Source: Collinsella sp. | GTDB lineage: Bacteria; Actinomycetota; Coriobacteriia; Coriobacteriales; Coriobacteriaceae | Length of the DNA stretch: 64,000 nucleotides | Direction: 5' to 3' | NCBI GenBank assembly: GCA_019414515.1 | Contig: DXLX01000023.1 | Location: 1-64,000 of the forward strand | In this document: in pieces, positions 17,370 through 25,311 of the stretch | Layout: the number at the start of each line of letters is the position of its first letter | Numbering within the stretch: the first letter of the stretch is position 1 | Notes under the pieces: generated by a model | Seen by the model: the letters and a program-made list of their open reading frames with translations, nothing else | Told to the model about the DNA's origin: nothing | Databases searched by the model: none | Position numbers and translations under genes: made by a program

Positions 17370-18305
17370 ATGATCCTCACCGTTACGATGAACCCGTCCG
17401 TCGATACACGCTATCAGCTCGATGAGCTCATTATCGACGACGTCAACCGTGTGACGCCCGAAAAGACCGCCGGCGGTAAGGGCCTCAACGTGGCCCGTGT
17501 ACTGGGTCAGCTGGGCGACGACGTTGTGGCAACTGGTCTGCTCGGCGGCCACATGGGCGCCTATATGGCCGAGCTCATGGATGCCAACGGCATTAAGAAT
17601 GATTTTGTACCCATCAAGGGCGAGACTCGCATTTGCCTCAACATCCTCCACGCCGGCAACCAGACCGAGCTACTCGAGAGCGGCCCGACGATTGCCCCCG
17701 AGGAGCTCGATGCCTTTACCGCCAAGTTCGCCGAGCTTGCGAGCAAGGCCGCTGTCGTTACCATCTCGGGTTCGCTGCCCCGTGGTGTCGAGGCGGGCTA
17801 CTACGCCAAGATCACGGGTATTGCCGAGAACGCCGGCGCCAAGGTGCTGCTCGATACCTCGGGTGCTTCGCTCGAGGCCGCCCTTAAGTCCGAAATTAAG
17901 CCCGAGCTGGTCAAGCCTAACCTGACCGAGATTAACGGCCTTCTGGGCACGAGCTTTACCACCGACGATGTGGACGAGCTCCGCGCCGCGCTCGCCTCTG
18001 ATGCCCGCTTCTCCGATATCCCCTGGGTCGTCGTGTCCATGGGCGCTGCCGGCTCCGTGGGCTTCCATAATGGCCGTGCATTCCGCGCCAAGACCCCCGA
18101 TATCCCCGCCGTTAACGCTACGGGCTCTGGCGATTCGACCATTGCCGGCTTCGCGCATGCGATTGCTGCTGGCGCGGATGACGAGACGGTGCTGCGTACC
18201 GCCAACACCTGCGGCAAGCTCAATGCCATGGATCCCATGACCGGCCATCTGGTCATGGACCGTTGGGACGAGGTCTACAACGGCGTTGTCGTGACCGAGC
18301 TGTAA
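17370..18305 (+). CDS. lacC: Tagatose-6-phosphate kinase / 1-phosphofructokinase family (copy 1)
   Basis: 311 residues, PfkB ribokinase fold. Phosphorylates tagatose-6-P to tagatose-1,6-bisphosphate. Motifs are AGGKGLNVARVLGQLG (about 35-50), DTSGASLEAAL, KPNLTEI and the ATP-binding/catalytic NATGSGDSTIAGF (about 247-259, catalytic Asp in GSGD). LacC and FruK are hard to separate by sequence; the LacX neighbour and the AgaS/NagA context favour LacC. A close copy is at 48133-49068. The RBS is AAGGAGC. Confidence 0.85.
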   Translation: MILTVTMNPSVDTRYQLDELIIDDVNRVTPEKTAGGKGLNVARVLGQLGDDVVATGLLGGHMGAYMAELMDANGIKNDFVPIKGETRICLNILHAGNQTELLESGPTIAPEELDAFTAKFAELASKAAVVTISGSLPRGVEAGYYAKITGIAENAGAKVLLDTSGASLEAALKSEIKPELVKPNLTEINGLLGTSFTTDDVDELRAALASDARFSDIPWVVVSMGAAGSVGFHNGRAFRAKTPDIPAVNATGSGDSTIAGFAHAIAAGADDETVLRTANTCGKLNAMDPMTGHLVMDRWDEVYNGVVVTEL

Positions 18306-18338
18306 AAGCCTGGGCGTCGGCCCCGGCATTGCTTGCTA

Positions 18339-18470
18339 GCTCATGTCGACGACAAGTGCGGTAGCATTATGCTGGGGCGCGACGCCGAGTTTGTCGTGTT
18401 CAATCCCGACCTTACCCTGGTCGAGGCGTATGTGGGTGGCAACAGCATCGGTAACGCGTTTGCCGATTAG
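18339..18470 (+). pseudogene. 3' remnant of a second nagA
   Basis: Read in frame from 18339 this encodes AHVDDKCGSIMLGRDAEFVV and continues to NSIGNAFAD and a TAG at 18468-18470. It matches the last 43-44 residues of the intact nagA at 14443-15612 (AHIEDKCGSIMPGRDADFVV at the same place, ending SVGNAFTE). There is no start codon, RBS or upstream part. It sits in the gap between lacC and the yhcH-like gene. Seen directly by comparison within the window. Confidence 0.85.
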
Positions 18471-18502
18471 CCGCCAAAGAAGCGATCCGAGAGGGGATTT
18501 AG

Positions 18503-18976
18503 ATGATTTACGGTGCATTGGGCGATATCGAGGAGTACCGCGGAATGCTCAAGGGCCTCGACGTGCTGATCGACTGGCTCGAGGAGAACGACCCGGCACA
18601 GCTCGAGGTCGGCAGCCATCCGATTTTGGGTGAGAAGGTCTTTGCGAACGTCATGTCTCCCACGACGCGTCCCGAGGCCGAGGCTCACTATGAGACGCAT
18701 CAGCGCTATCACGACCTGCAGATCGACGTCGAGGGTCGCGAGGCCTTTAAGGTCGCCACGGGCAGCCTGACGCTGGTTCAGGAGTTTGACGAGAAGGACG
18801 ACTACGATCTGGTCGATTCCGACGCTTCGATCGCCGGCGATCTTGCTGACGATAAGTTTGCGCTGTTCGTTGCCGGCGAGCCTCACATGCCCACGCTCGA
18901 GTTCCCGGGCGATGGCGCGCAGCCGGTCAAGAAGATCTGCTTTAAGCTGCTTGCAGACGCTTACTGGGAGGAGTAG
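18503..18976 (+). CDS. YhcH/YjgK/YiaL family protein (cupin-like sugar anomerase or hydrolase subunit)
   Basis: 157 residues, DUF386 family related to EbgC and NanQ. These proteins have a cupin fold with a metal site and act as sugar anomerases or beta-galactosidase accessory subunits. The family block EAHYETHQRYHDLQIDVEG is at about 54-72, and a second conserved region GEPHMPTLEFPGD is near 130. It follows lacC and the nagA remnant in the same direction, so it probably belongs to the aminosugar locus. GAGAGGGG precedes the ATG. Confidence 0.85.
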   Translation: MIYGALGDIEEYRGMLKGLDVLIDWLEENDPAQLEVGSHPILGEKVFANVMSPTTRPEAEAHYETHQRYHDLQIDVEGREAFKVATGSLTLVQEFDEKDDYDLVDSDASIAGDLADDKFALFVAGEPHMPTLEFPGDGAQPVKKICFKLLADAYWEE

Positions 18977-19021
18977 CGCACTGCTCGTGAGCTAGCGTGA
19001 TTCCCCTTGGGGAGCGCGTTT

Positions 19022-19073
19022 GAGCCCCGTTAATCGCGGTTCCCTTGGGGATTGCGGTTGGCGGGGCTTTTTT
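19022..19073 (+). terminator. Terminator ending the GalNAc/tagatose locus
   Basis: AGCCCCG pairs with CGGGGCT with further pairing inside (AATCGC/GCGGTT), followed by TTTTTTG. Confidence 0.82.
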
Positions 19074-19111
19074 GTTGAGTAGGGGAGTTGCCGGCGGCAT
19101 TGTGCTTGGAT

Positions 19112-19734
19112 TTATTTGCGAAGAACATCGGCTAGCCGCAGGATTGAAATCATCGACCGATAAGTGAGTTCCACTTTTTCGCCTGCAAGCAGTCGTTTCG
19201 AGCCAATCTCATCTAGCCCCACAAGCCGAGAAAACAGCGGGCCGCTCATCGTGCCATCGTCAATTGATTCCCTTATGGTCTTCAAAACGTCCGTATCATG
19301 AAGCGATGCCGAACTGTAGGGGGCAACACGAGCGGAACTCTCAATTAACGACGAGACAAAAGGATGGAGATGCTTTGGACATAGTCCATCAAACACCACA
19401 TCCCCATTGTCGTTCGAGCCGACCAGGCGCCAAGTATAATGATCGACCCAGTCATCTCCGTCATATATGGCGTCCATGAGCAACTTCCCGTCTAGAGAGA
19501 GAAACCTATTTGGACATCGGGGCGCAAGACCGCAATCCATATCGGGCCTGCAGCAGCTCCAACCCAACGCACCACATAGGTTCCTTTTCGTACATGTGTA
19601 TCAATCTGCCCCGAAATGCCGGTGAATGCAATTCCAGACCCGTTTGTCGGATAGCAATCGACGTATTTTTGTTTTCCGCTCACAACCTTGTATAGATATA
19701 TCGTTCCAGCAAAAGAGAAGGTATCGTGGCTATT
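19112..19734 (-). pseudogene. Degenerate hypothetical gene, frameshifted
   Basis: Two overlapping minus-strand reading frames (19734-19492 and 19567-19112) give a sensible continuous protein only if joined across a CT-repeat: the upstream frame ends in IGFSL at a stop inside TCTCTCTCTAG (plus coordinates about 19491-19502), and removing one CT unit continues as GFSLDGKLLMDAIYDGDDW. No usable ATG or RBS is seen at the 5' end, so it may also be truncated. G+C is visibly lower than in neighbouring genes. It lies directly downstream of the tRNA-Thr 3' end. I do not recognise the family. Confidence 0.5.
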
Positions 19735-19871
19735 TTAAATCTATATGGCCAATTCGAGCCCTCACCATGGCAATTGTTGCAGCAGGGTTTCTTTTCATTA
19801 TAATTTCACTTTGGTAAATCCCCGCCCCCTAAGCATTAAATCCGAAGTCCACCGAGTGGGCGAATCGGCAA

Positions 19872-19895
19872 CAAAAAAGCCGCCCGAAGGCGGCT
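19872..19895 (-). terminator. Terminator of tRNA-Thr
   Basis: On the minus strand AGCCGCC-TTCG-GGCGGCT followed by TTTTT, 11 nt after the tRNA 3' end. Confidence 0.92.
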
Positions 19896-19906
19896 ATCTT
19901 GTGCAA

Positions 19907-19982
19907 TGGAGCCAGCGACCGGGCTCGAACCGGTGACCCCCGCTTTACGAGAGCGGTGCTCTACCAACTGAGCTACGCTGGC
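19907..19982 (-). tRNA. tRNA-Thr (anticodon CGU)
   Basis: 76 nt with an encoded CCA. Acceptor GCCAGCG/CGCTGGC, D stem GCTC/GAGC, anticodon stem CCGCT/AGCGG with loop CTCGTAA (anticodon CGT, reading ACG), T arm ACCGG-TTCGAGC-CCGGT. All arms pair fully. Confidence 0.97.
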
Positions 19983-20139
19983 GGCCATATGATGACGCAA
20001 CTGAGGCGTCAACGGCTGTCTATGATACGGGACATCGCACATCCGCGCAAGTGTTCTGACGGCTTTTCTCATTTTAAATGCACTAATATTGGAGACGCGA
20101 TGTCTTGCTCTTACGGGTCTCAAACAGAATGGGGTGGCG

Positions 20140-20622
20140 ATGGCTCAACCCAAGATTCTTCTCACACGCATCGACGACCGGTTTATTTGCGGGCAAGACA
20201 TTGAGCTGTGGAACGAGGCGACTGGTTCCAACCTTGTCCTAATCGTCAACGATGAGATCGCGGCGGATTCGCGCCAATGGGCACCCATGAGGGTGGCGGC
20301 GCCAGAAGGCGTTTGGACACGGTTTTTCTCGGTGCAAAGGACCATCGATATCATTCATACCGCAACGCCGCGTCAATGGATTCTGGTCATGGTGGCCTCA
20401 CCCGCAGATGCGCTCGCGCTGGTTAAGGGTGGTGTGCCAATAACCAAGATCAGCATTGGCCATATGCAGACAGGGGAGGGCAAACGCTCTGCAACGCCTG
20501 CCGTTGCCGTAGACGATATGGACATCGCCGCCTTCAAAGAGCTGCAAGAACTCGGCATAGAGCTAGAAATCCGCTATCTCCCCAGTTCCGCCCCCGATCC
20601 CATCGACAATCTGTTCAACTGA
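20140..20622 (+). CDS. Orphan mannose-family EIIB-like protein with Cys replacing the phospho-His
   Basis: 160 residues, collinear with the agaV product at 9683-10165 over its whole length (ILLTRIDxR near the start, KGGVPITKISIGHMQTGEGK in the middle, FKELQELGIELEIR near the end). The active-site motif RLVHGQ is RFICGQ here, so position 17 is Cys, not His. Normal phosphotransfer of the mannose family is therefore not expected. No EIIA, IIC or IID gene is adjacent; the neighbours are tRNA-Thr and galM. It may be a sensor or regulatory decoy, or a decaying copy, although the frame is intact. The start is set by the IIB N-terminus; the RBS (GGGGTGG) is poor. Confidence 0.85.
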   Translation: MAQPKILLTRIDDRFICGQDIELWNEATGSNLVLIVNDEIAADSRQWAPMRVAAPEGVWTRFFSVQRTIDIIHTATPRQWILVMVASPADALALVKGGVPITKISIGHMQTGEGKRSATPAVAVDDMDIAAFKELQELGIELEIRYLPSSAPDPIDNLFN

Positions 20623-20689
20623 TCCCTTGGGGACGGAGGAAAACGGATCATTTTGCCCTTGCGAGGGACGCGCGCGATGCCGCCTGTCA

Positions 20690-20841
20690 AAAACTATGCC
20701 CATTTACTACGTTTGATCGGTTATCGCCGAGCATGTCGAATTTGAGAAAAACAAAACCGCAGGTAGACGGCTCGCGCATTTAACAAAAACCGGTGCATGG
20801 TCGAGCATCCCGGGCTAAACGTAGTAAATGGGCATAGTTTT
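20690..20841. repeat. 152-bp element with perfect 25-bp terminal inverted repeats
   Basis: 20690-20714 is the exact reverse complement of 20817-20841 (arm sequence begins AAAACTATGCCCATTTACTA). The 102-bp interior has no reading frame of note and carries an A-rich centre. It sits in the 324-bp space between two converging genes. The size and termini suggest a miniature mobile element or a long hairpin RNA; no target-site duplication is clear. Confidence 0.7.
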
Positions 20842-20886
20842 GATATGTCACTCATACAGTCACAGCGAAAAAGAGCCCAAAAGATG

Positions 20887-20920
20887 AAAAACGCCCGTCG
20901 GCGGTGTGCCGGCGGGCGTT
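20887..20920 (-). terminator. Terminator of galM
   Basis: AACGCCCGCCGGC pairs with GCCGACGGGCGTT (one mismatch), followed by TTTTC on the minus strand. Confidence 0.85.
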
Positions 20921-20946
20921 GCTGTGCGATATGTCGCGTTGTGGGC

Positions 20947-21999
20947 CTAGTGCCTCATAAAGTGGTATTCGATCACATTGCTGTAGGGATGACCGGGGCC
21001 CACGATGCCCTGGGGGAACAGCGCATGGTGCGGCGTGTCAGGATACATTTCGGCCTCGAGGGCAAAGCCGGCGCCCCAACCGTAGTTGGCATCGTCTTTG
21101 GCGTGTTCGTCGCCCAGCCAGTTGCCGGTGTAGAGCTGCACGCCCGGGGCAGTGGTGTAATAGTCCAGCTCACGGCCGGTCCACATCTCCTCGACGTGCA
21201 TCGCGCGGCGCAGATTACGGCCGTACTGATAGCCATCGATGCACAGGCAGTGGTCGTAGCCACGGGCCTGCTTAATCTGCGGGTCGTCGGCTTCCATGCC
21301 GGGCGCGACGGGGCGCAGCTCACGGAAGTCAAACGGCGTGCCCTCGACCGGAGCGATCTCTCCGGTGGGGATATTCTGCTCGTTGATGGGCAGGTAGTGG
21401 GCAGCGTTAGCAACAAAGAAGTGCTCACAGTCCATGCCGGCGTTGTGACCGGCAAGGTTAAAGCACGTGTGGTTGGTCATGGACACGTACGTGGCGCGGT
21501 CGCTCTCACAGCCATATTCGATACGGAAGCAGCCGGTGCGCGTCACGGTAAACACGGCCGTAAAGGTGCGGTTGCCGGGAAGGCCCAGCTCACCGTCCTC
21601 AAGCGAGGTGGTCATGCGCACGGCATTGTGGACCTCGTCGAGCTCAACGTCCCATACGCGCTTGTGCAGACCATGCTCAAGATCGCTGTGCAGGTTGTTG
21701 GTGCCCTCGTTGGCGGGCATATGCCAGTCCGTGCCGGCGATGGTGATCGTGGCACCTGCAGTGCGGTTGGCCACAGGTCCGATGGTCGCGCCAAAGCAGG
21801 CGGGGTTGTCAAAGTAATCCTCGAGCTTATCGAAGCCCAGCACCACATCGCGCGCGTTGCCGGGGATGTCGGGCACGTCGATGCCCAACACGGTGGCGCC
21901 ATAGTCCATAATGCGAACGCAGATCTCGGGCCCGTTGAGGGTGTAACAATGAACGGGGGTACCGCACGGCGCGGTGCCGAAAAGCTCGGAAGTGATCAT
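20947..21999 (-). CDS. galM: Aldose 1-epimerase (galactose mutarotase)
   Basis: 350 residues. Converts beta- to alpha-D-galactose ahead of galactokinase. Family landmarks are GATVLGIDVPD (about 34), ATIGPVANRTAGA with the substrate-binding Asn-Arg (about 70-82), NNLHSD, the catalytic His in MTNHTCFNLAG (about 172) and the catalytic Glu in GFALEAEMYPDTPHH near the C-terminus. Start 21999 follows AGGAACCAA. It diverges from the DeoR gene at 22206, which could control it. galK and galT are 30 kb away. Confidence 0.93.
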   Translation of the reverse strand: MITSELFGTAPCGTPVHCYTLNGPEICVRIMDYGATVLGIDVPDIPGNARDVVLGFDKLEDYFDNPACFGATIGPVANRTAGATITIAGTDWHMPANEGTNNLHSDLEHGLHKRVWDVELDEVHNAVRMTTSLEDGELGLPGNRTFTAVFTVTRTGCFRIEYGCESDRATYVSMTNHTCFNLAGHNAGMDCEHFFVANAAHYLPINEQNIPTGEIAPVEGTPFDFRELRPVAPGMEADDPQIKQARGYDHCLCIDGYQYGRNLRRAMHVEEMWTGRELDYYTTAPGVQLYTGNWLGDEHAKDDANYGWGAGFALEAEMYPDTPHHALFPQGIVGPGHPYSNVIEYHFMRH

Positions 22000-22205
22000 T
22001 TGGTTCCTAACATCGAGGTATTTCGGACAAACTGTAGCGCGAACAGGCGAGATTATCACTACACCCCACTAAAGCAGGGGGTTTTTTTCTCAAAAAAGTG
22101 ATGATTGGAGCTGTGCGGGCGTTGATTTTTGACGCGCGCGAGTCTGATACAATTTGTTCGTTACTGTTTGAATGATATGCGCGCAAAGAACGGCGAGGAT
22201 TCATC

Positions 22206-22970
22206 GTGATTAAGGCAGAGCGACAGGATAAGGTTCGTCAGCTGCTCGAAGAGCAGGGCACGGTCTCGGTCAAGGAGATTTCGGATGCGCTGGGCGTTTC
22301 GGATATGACGATTCGCCGCGACCTTGAGGAACTTGCGAGCCTGGGCGAGATCGAGCGCGTGCACGGCGGCGCCCGTAGTGCACAGGGGCGTCCCCACGCT
22401 ATGTTGCGCCATGAGTATTCGCACAGCGAAAAGCGCACTAAGCATGCCGAGGAAAAGATGCAAATCGCGCGCCGCGCTGTGGAGCTTATCGAGGAAGGCT
22501 CGACCATCTTTTTGGGTACGGGCACTACGGTGGAACAGATGGCCTCGATGCTGCCGGCATTTCGCCTGCGCATTGTGACCAATTCGCTTTCGGTGTTTAA
22601 CCTGCTCGAGGCGCGCGAGGACTGCGACCTGTGCCTCGTGGGTGGTATGTACCGTCGCCGCACCGCCGCTTTTGTGGGACCAACGGCCGAGGATACCCTG
22701 CGTGCACTGGGTATCGACGCTGCGTTTATCGGCGCCAACGGCATTCTGGATGGCGACGTATCTACGTCCAACATGGACGAGGGCCGTATCCAGCAGCTCG
22801 CCTTTAGCAAGGCAGACTCGCGCTACTTGATCGCCGATTCGAGCAAGATTGGCAAGCGCGACTTCTACACCTTCTGCCGCCTGGACAGCTTGGACGCCGT
22901 GGTGTGCGAACCGGGTATCGCCGCCGAGGATCGTGTCGCCATCGAGGAGCACACGCAGGTCATTTGCTAG
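22206..22970 (+). CDS. DeoR family transcriptional regulator
   Basis: 254 residues. N-terminal DeoR helix-turn-helix (about 4-58: RQDKVRQLLEEQGTVSVKEI, then LGVSDMTIRRDLEELA) and a C-terminal sugar-phosphate sensor domain (LGTGTTVEQMASML, TNSLSVFNLLEAREDCDLCL, GANGILDGDVSTSNMDE). Members respond to phosphorylated sugars. GTG start after GAGGATTC. Divergent from galM, its likely local target. A partial copy of the second half of this gene lies at 27169-27450. Confidence 0.9.
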   Translation: MIKAERQDKVRQLLEEQGTVSVKEISDALGVSDMTIRRDLEELASLGEIERVHGGARSAQGRPHAMLRHEYSHSEKRTKHAEEKMQIARRAVELIEEGSTIFLGTGTTVEQMASMLPAFRLRIVTNSLSVFNLLEAREDCDLCLVGGMYRRRTAAFVGPTAEDTLRALGIDAAFIGANGILDGDVSTSNMDEGRIQQLAFSKADSRYLIADSSKIGKRDFYTFCRLDSLDAVVCEPGIAAEDRVAIEEHTQVIC

Positions 22971-23089
22971 CTAGCGCTACGGGATTGCCAACAGGCGATG
23001 CGGGAGGACTTTTACCTCCTGTCATTGTGGAAACCAGCGCGTCAGCGCTACGCGATATGACGCGCAAATGAGGATTCCACTATCAAATC

Positions 23090-23227
23090 GTCTCAACCTG
23101 TAACAGGTAGGGGTGAAACCACCAACCAGATGTTACAGATTGAGACAATTCGGCGGGGCCTACCTTGTTTATCTCGATCTGTAACGGTTAGGACTTAAAA
23201 ACTCGGCTACGTGTTACAGATCGAGAC
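23090..23227. repeat. 57-bp inverted-repeat units, pair A
   Basis: Two 57-bp units, 23090-23146 and 23171-23227, 24 bp apart. Each starts with GTCTCAATCTGTAAC-like sequence and ends with GTTACAGATTGAGAC-like sequence, giving arms of about 15 bp around a variable centre. In the second unit both arms change together (CGATC/GATCG). It lies between converging DeoR and GntR genes. Pairs B, C and D are at 28919, 33727 and 38736. Confidence 0.9.
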
Positions 23228-23242
23228 AAAAGAAAAAGAACA

Positions 23243-23962
23243 TTAGGACTTGAAAATAAAGTTTTGATAAGGGATTCGCCCAGTTAAGACGGTGCGGCAG
23301 ACAATTGAGATTAGTTTGCCTCCGGAGTCGTAAGCATAATGAGTCAGTTCGATGACCGGAAGTTTTGCAACACCATAATTACTGGCTTCGGAATCGCTAA
23401 GCAGACGTGCTCTATAGCTTTCCCTAACAGATTGGATAGACTTGGACAAGTCGTCCATGATTCTGCTAAATGCCTGAAAATCTAACTGGTTATTCGGAAC
23501 GCGCGACTTTGAAATGAAGAACGTATCAGCGCCTATGAAGCTGCCTTCAAGTTCGTAGGTCAATTCAAGACGCTGAATTTCATCGCGACTTTGACATCCA
23601 AATTGTTGGAGCATCATTACGGAAATTGGACGACCTGATGTGAGGCCGCCGAAATGTTTGGTGATGGCATCCGGATCAACGCCATCGCAATGGCTTGCAA
23701 AGTCAAAGTCTAAAAGTGAATTGAGCTCGCTAACGCGTTTCGGTGCAACAAACGATCCCTTACCTTGGATTCGATAGATACTTCCACGACGCTCCAGCTC
23801 ACTCATGGCAAGTCGGACGGTTGTTCTGCTTACGGCGTATTCGTCGCAGAGTTCCATTTCTGTTGGAAGTTTATCGTCTGCTTGATATTCATCGACGATC
23901 TGCTTGAGCAGCGCGTCGGTGAGCTGTAAATAGAGTGGCCGTTTTTCGTGTGTATCGAGCAT
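23243..23962 (-). CDS. GntR/HutC family transcriptional regulator
   Basis: 239 residues. Winged helix at about 8-70 ([20 protein letters not shown], then [20 protein letters not shown]) and a UTRA domain (about 90-235). Start 23962 follows GAGG at the right distance; an ATG 18 nt upstream lacks an RBS. It is followed upstream on the same strand by the TIM-barrel-like gene (24035-24955) and then, divergently, by an EIICB gene, so it probably controls that module. Its ligand is unknown. G+C is lower than in the flanking galactose genes. Confidence 0.87.
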   Translation of the reverse strand: MLDTHEKRPLYLQLTDALLKQIVDEYQADDKLPTEMELCDEYAVSRTTVRLAMSELERRGSIYRIQGKGSFVAPKRVSELNSLLDFDFASHCDGVDPDAITKHFGGLTSGRPISVMMLQQFGCQSRDEIQRLELTYELEGSFIGADTFFISKSRVPNNQLDFQAFSRIMDDLSKSIQSVRESYRARLLSDSEASNYGVAKLPVIELTHYAYDSGGKLISIVCRTVLTGRIPYQNFIFKS

Positions 23963-24034
23963 TAGAGCCTCAGTTTGCATGTTGGTTATACCTGATGGTT
24001 GCCTCAGTCGGGATGTAACGTGGGCAAGGTAACC

Positions 24035-24955
24035 TTAACGTATCACAGAGCGGCTCAGCATGACGATCTGATGCCTGTATCCACGAAGGGCTTGTCCGAG
24101 CGTGAAGATATTCTGGGGCAGGCAAATACCGTTCATGGAGTCCCCGATATGTTGGAGGTCAGCGCCGGCTGCTTTTGCTGCAAGGCCTATTTTCTTAATG
24201 GTCTCGCTGTCGCAGGAGTCTTGACTCGTCCCGTTCGCCGCCATGACGAGAACCTTCTCTTCAATTGACTTGCCTACGTTGTGGGATCGTACAAAGTCTA
24301 CGATGGCGCGCAGGTCTGCTTCTTGGAAGCAAGGGACGGTGTAGGGGGCTGGCACGAGAAGGATATCGACGCCGAGGTCAACAAACTTGCGCGCAATTTC
24401 GAGCGTCATGACAGGTTCCGCAACGCCCGCTCCATGCATTTTTCCGGCTATGACCAGGCCATTGAAATGCTCTTTGGAGAGTTTAATCGAATGGGCGATT
24501 GCATCGTTGGAGACGCCGGTTCCAGGGTTGCCCGTCAGGCAGATAAAATCAAATCCGAGTTCGTTAGCCTTTTCTAAGGTCTTGGGAGAGACGCGACGAC
24601 CCATGGGGATTTCCGTTCGGGATTCAGACATCTCTGCCTCGTTATCAACTGGCTCCAGATTGACGCCAATGGGCCTTCCGCATGCTCGCTTCACCCAAGT
24701 GACCGGGTTTTCATTGAGATCATCTGGAATACCGGCAATAACTGGATCGAACACATCGAGCGCGTTAAACAGAAGCAGGTCGGCACCTGCGGCACGTTCG
24801 ATTTCTGCATTAGTAACGCCGCCGAGAAATTGGGAAGAGGGTACGTTTTCCGCCATGATGGTACGTCCCTCGGAAGCCAGAATTGCCTGTTTTAGATCCA
24901 TGGGTGACGTGGCGGCAAAATCGGATGCGGACATGTTCAGTAATCGTTTGGGCAT
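24035..24955 (-). CDS. Conserved TIM-barrel-like protein of PTS loci, function unknown
   Basis: 306 residues. Opens with KRLLNMSASDFAATSPMDLK and SEGRTIMAENV, a pattern I associate with a poorly characterised family next to sugar PTS genes (DUF7916-like, sometimes labelled phosphonomutase-related). The alternating strands and glycine loops (AGADLLLFNALD, FDFICLTGNPGTGVS, GLVIAGKMHGAGV, GVDILLVPAPYTVP, VLVMAANGTSQDS) suggest a TIM barrel binding a phosphosugar. Good RBS AAGGAAG. Divergent from the EIICB gene 356 bp away. The family call is from memory and the function is open. Confidence 0.6.
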   Translation of the reverse strand: MPKRLLNMSASDFAATSPMDLKQAILASEGRTIMAENVPSSQFLGGVTNAEIERAAGADLLLFNALDVFDPVIAGIPDDLNENPVTWVKRACGRPIGVNLEPVDNEAEMSESRTEIPMGRRVSPKTLEKANELGFDFICLTGNPGTGVSNDAIAHSIKLSKEHFNGLVIAGKMHGAGVAEPVMTLEIARKFVDLGVDILLVPAPYTVPCFQEADLRAIVDFVRSHNVGKSIEEKVLVMAANGTSQDSCDSETIKKIGLAAKAAGADLQHIGDSMNGICLPQNIFTLGQALRGYRHQIVMLSRSVIR

Positions 24956-25001
24956 TGTTACTTCCTTTGACTAGAACGACAGGCTTGTGACATTGTCTCT
25001 A

Positions 25002-25150
25002 ATATTGTTACAACAATATATTCAATATGTTATATCCAATCGGTGAACGGTTGCAAACTTATTGTACTGCTCGGAAAAAATAGCCTTTAGCTGGGAAAAC
25101 ATTATATTAATCAACTACCGTTCACCGAATAAGTATTTGAATTCTTGACA
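25002..25150. promoter_or_regulatory. Divergent control region of the EIICB / TIM-barrel-like genes
   Basis: ATATTGTTACAACAATAT (25002-25019) is a perfect palindrome and a good operator candidate for the GntR protein. Two CGGTGAACGGT sites face each other at 25041-25051 (plus) and 25117-25127 (minus). A consensus -35 TTGACA lies at 25145-25150 toward the EIICB gene, with only a weak -10 (AAGAAT at 25168). The remainder of 24956-25311 is A+T-rich and has no gene. Confidence 0.55.
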
Positions 25151-25311
25151 TATCGACAAAGCGGAAAAAGAATTGGTTATGACAAATCGCGCAAATGATA
25201 TTACATTTCGCACAAGAACGTATTCACTTACATAAGTGGATACAAACGGGGACGACGACGGTTGAGTCCGGATAAATCGTTGTGTGCCCGGGAATCATGA
25301 AAGGATGTGTT

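Noticed and set aside
8661..20768. AAAACCGCAGGTAGA shared by 8661-8675 and 20754-20768
   Set aside because: A single 15-bp match between two places is within what chance gives in 64 kb; the flanks differ and no function is evident.
20797..22101. 434-codon plus-strand reading frame
   Set aside because: It is the antisense shadow of galM, which has all family motifs on the minus strand.
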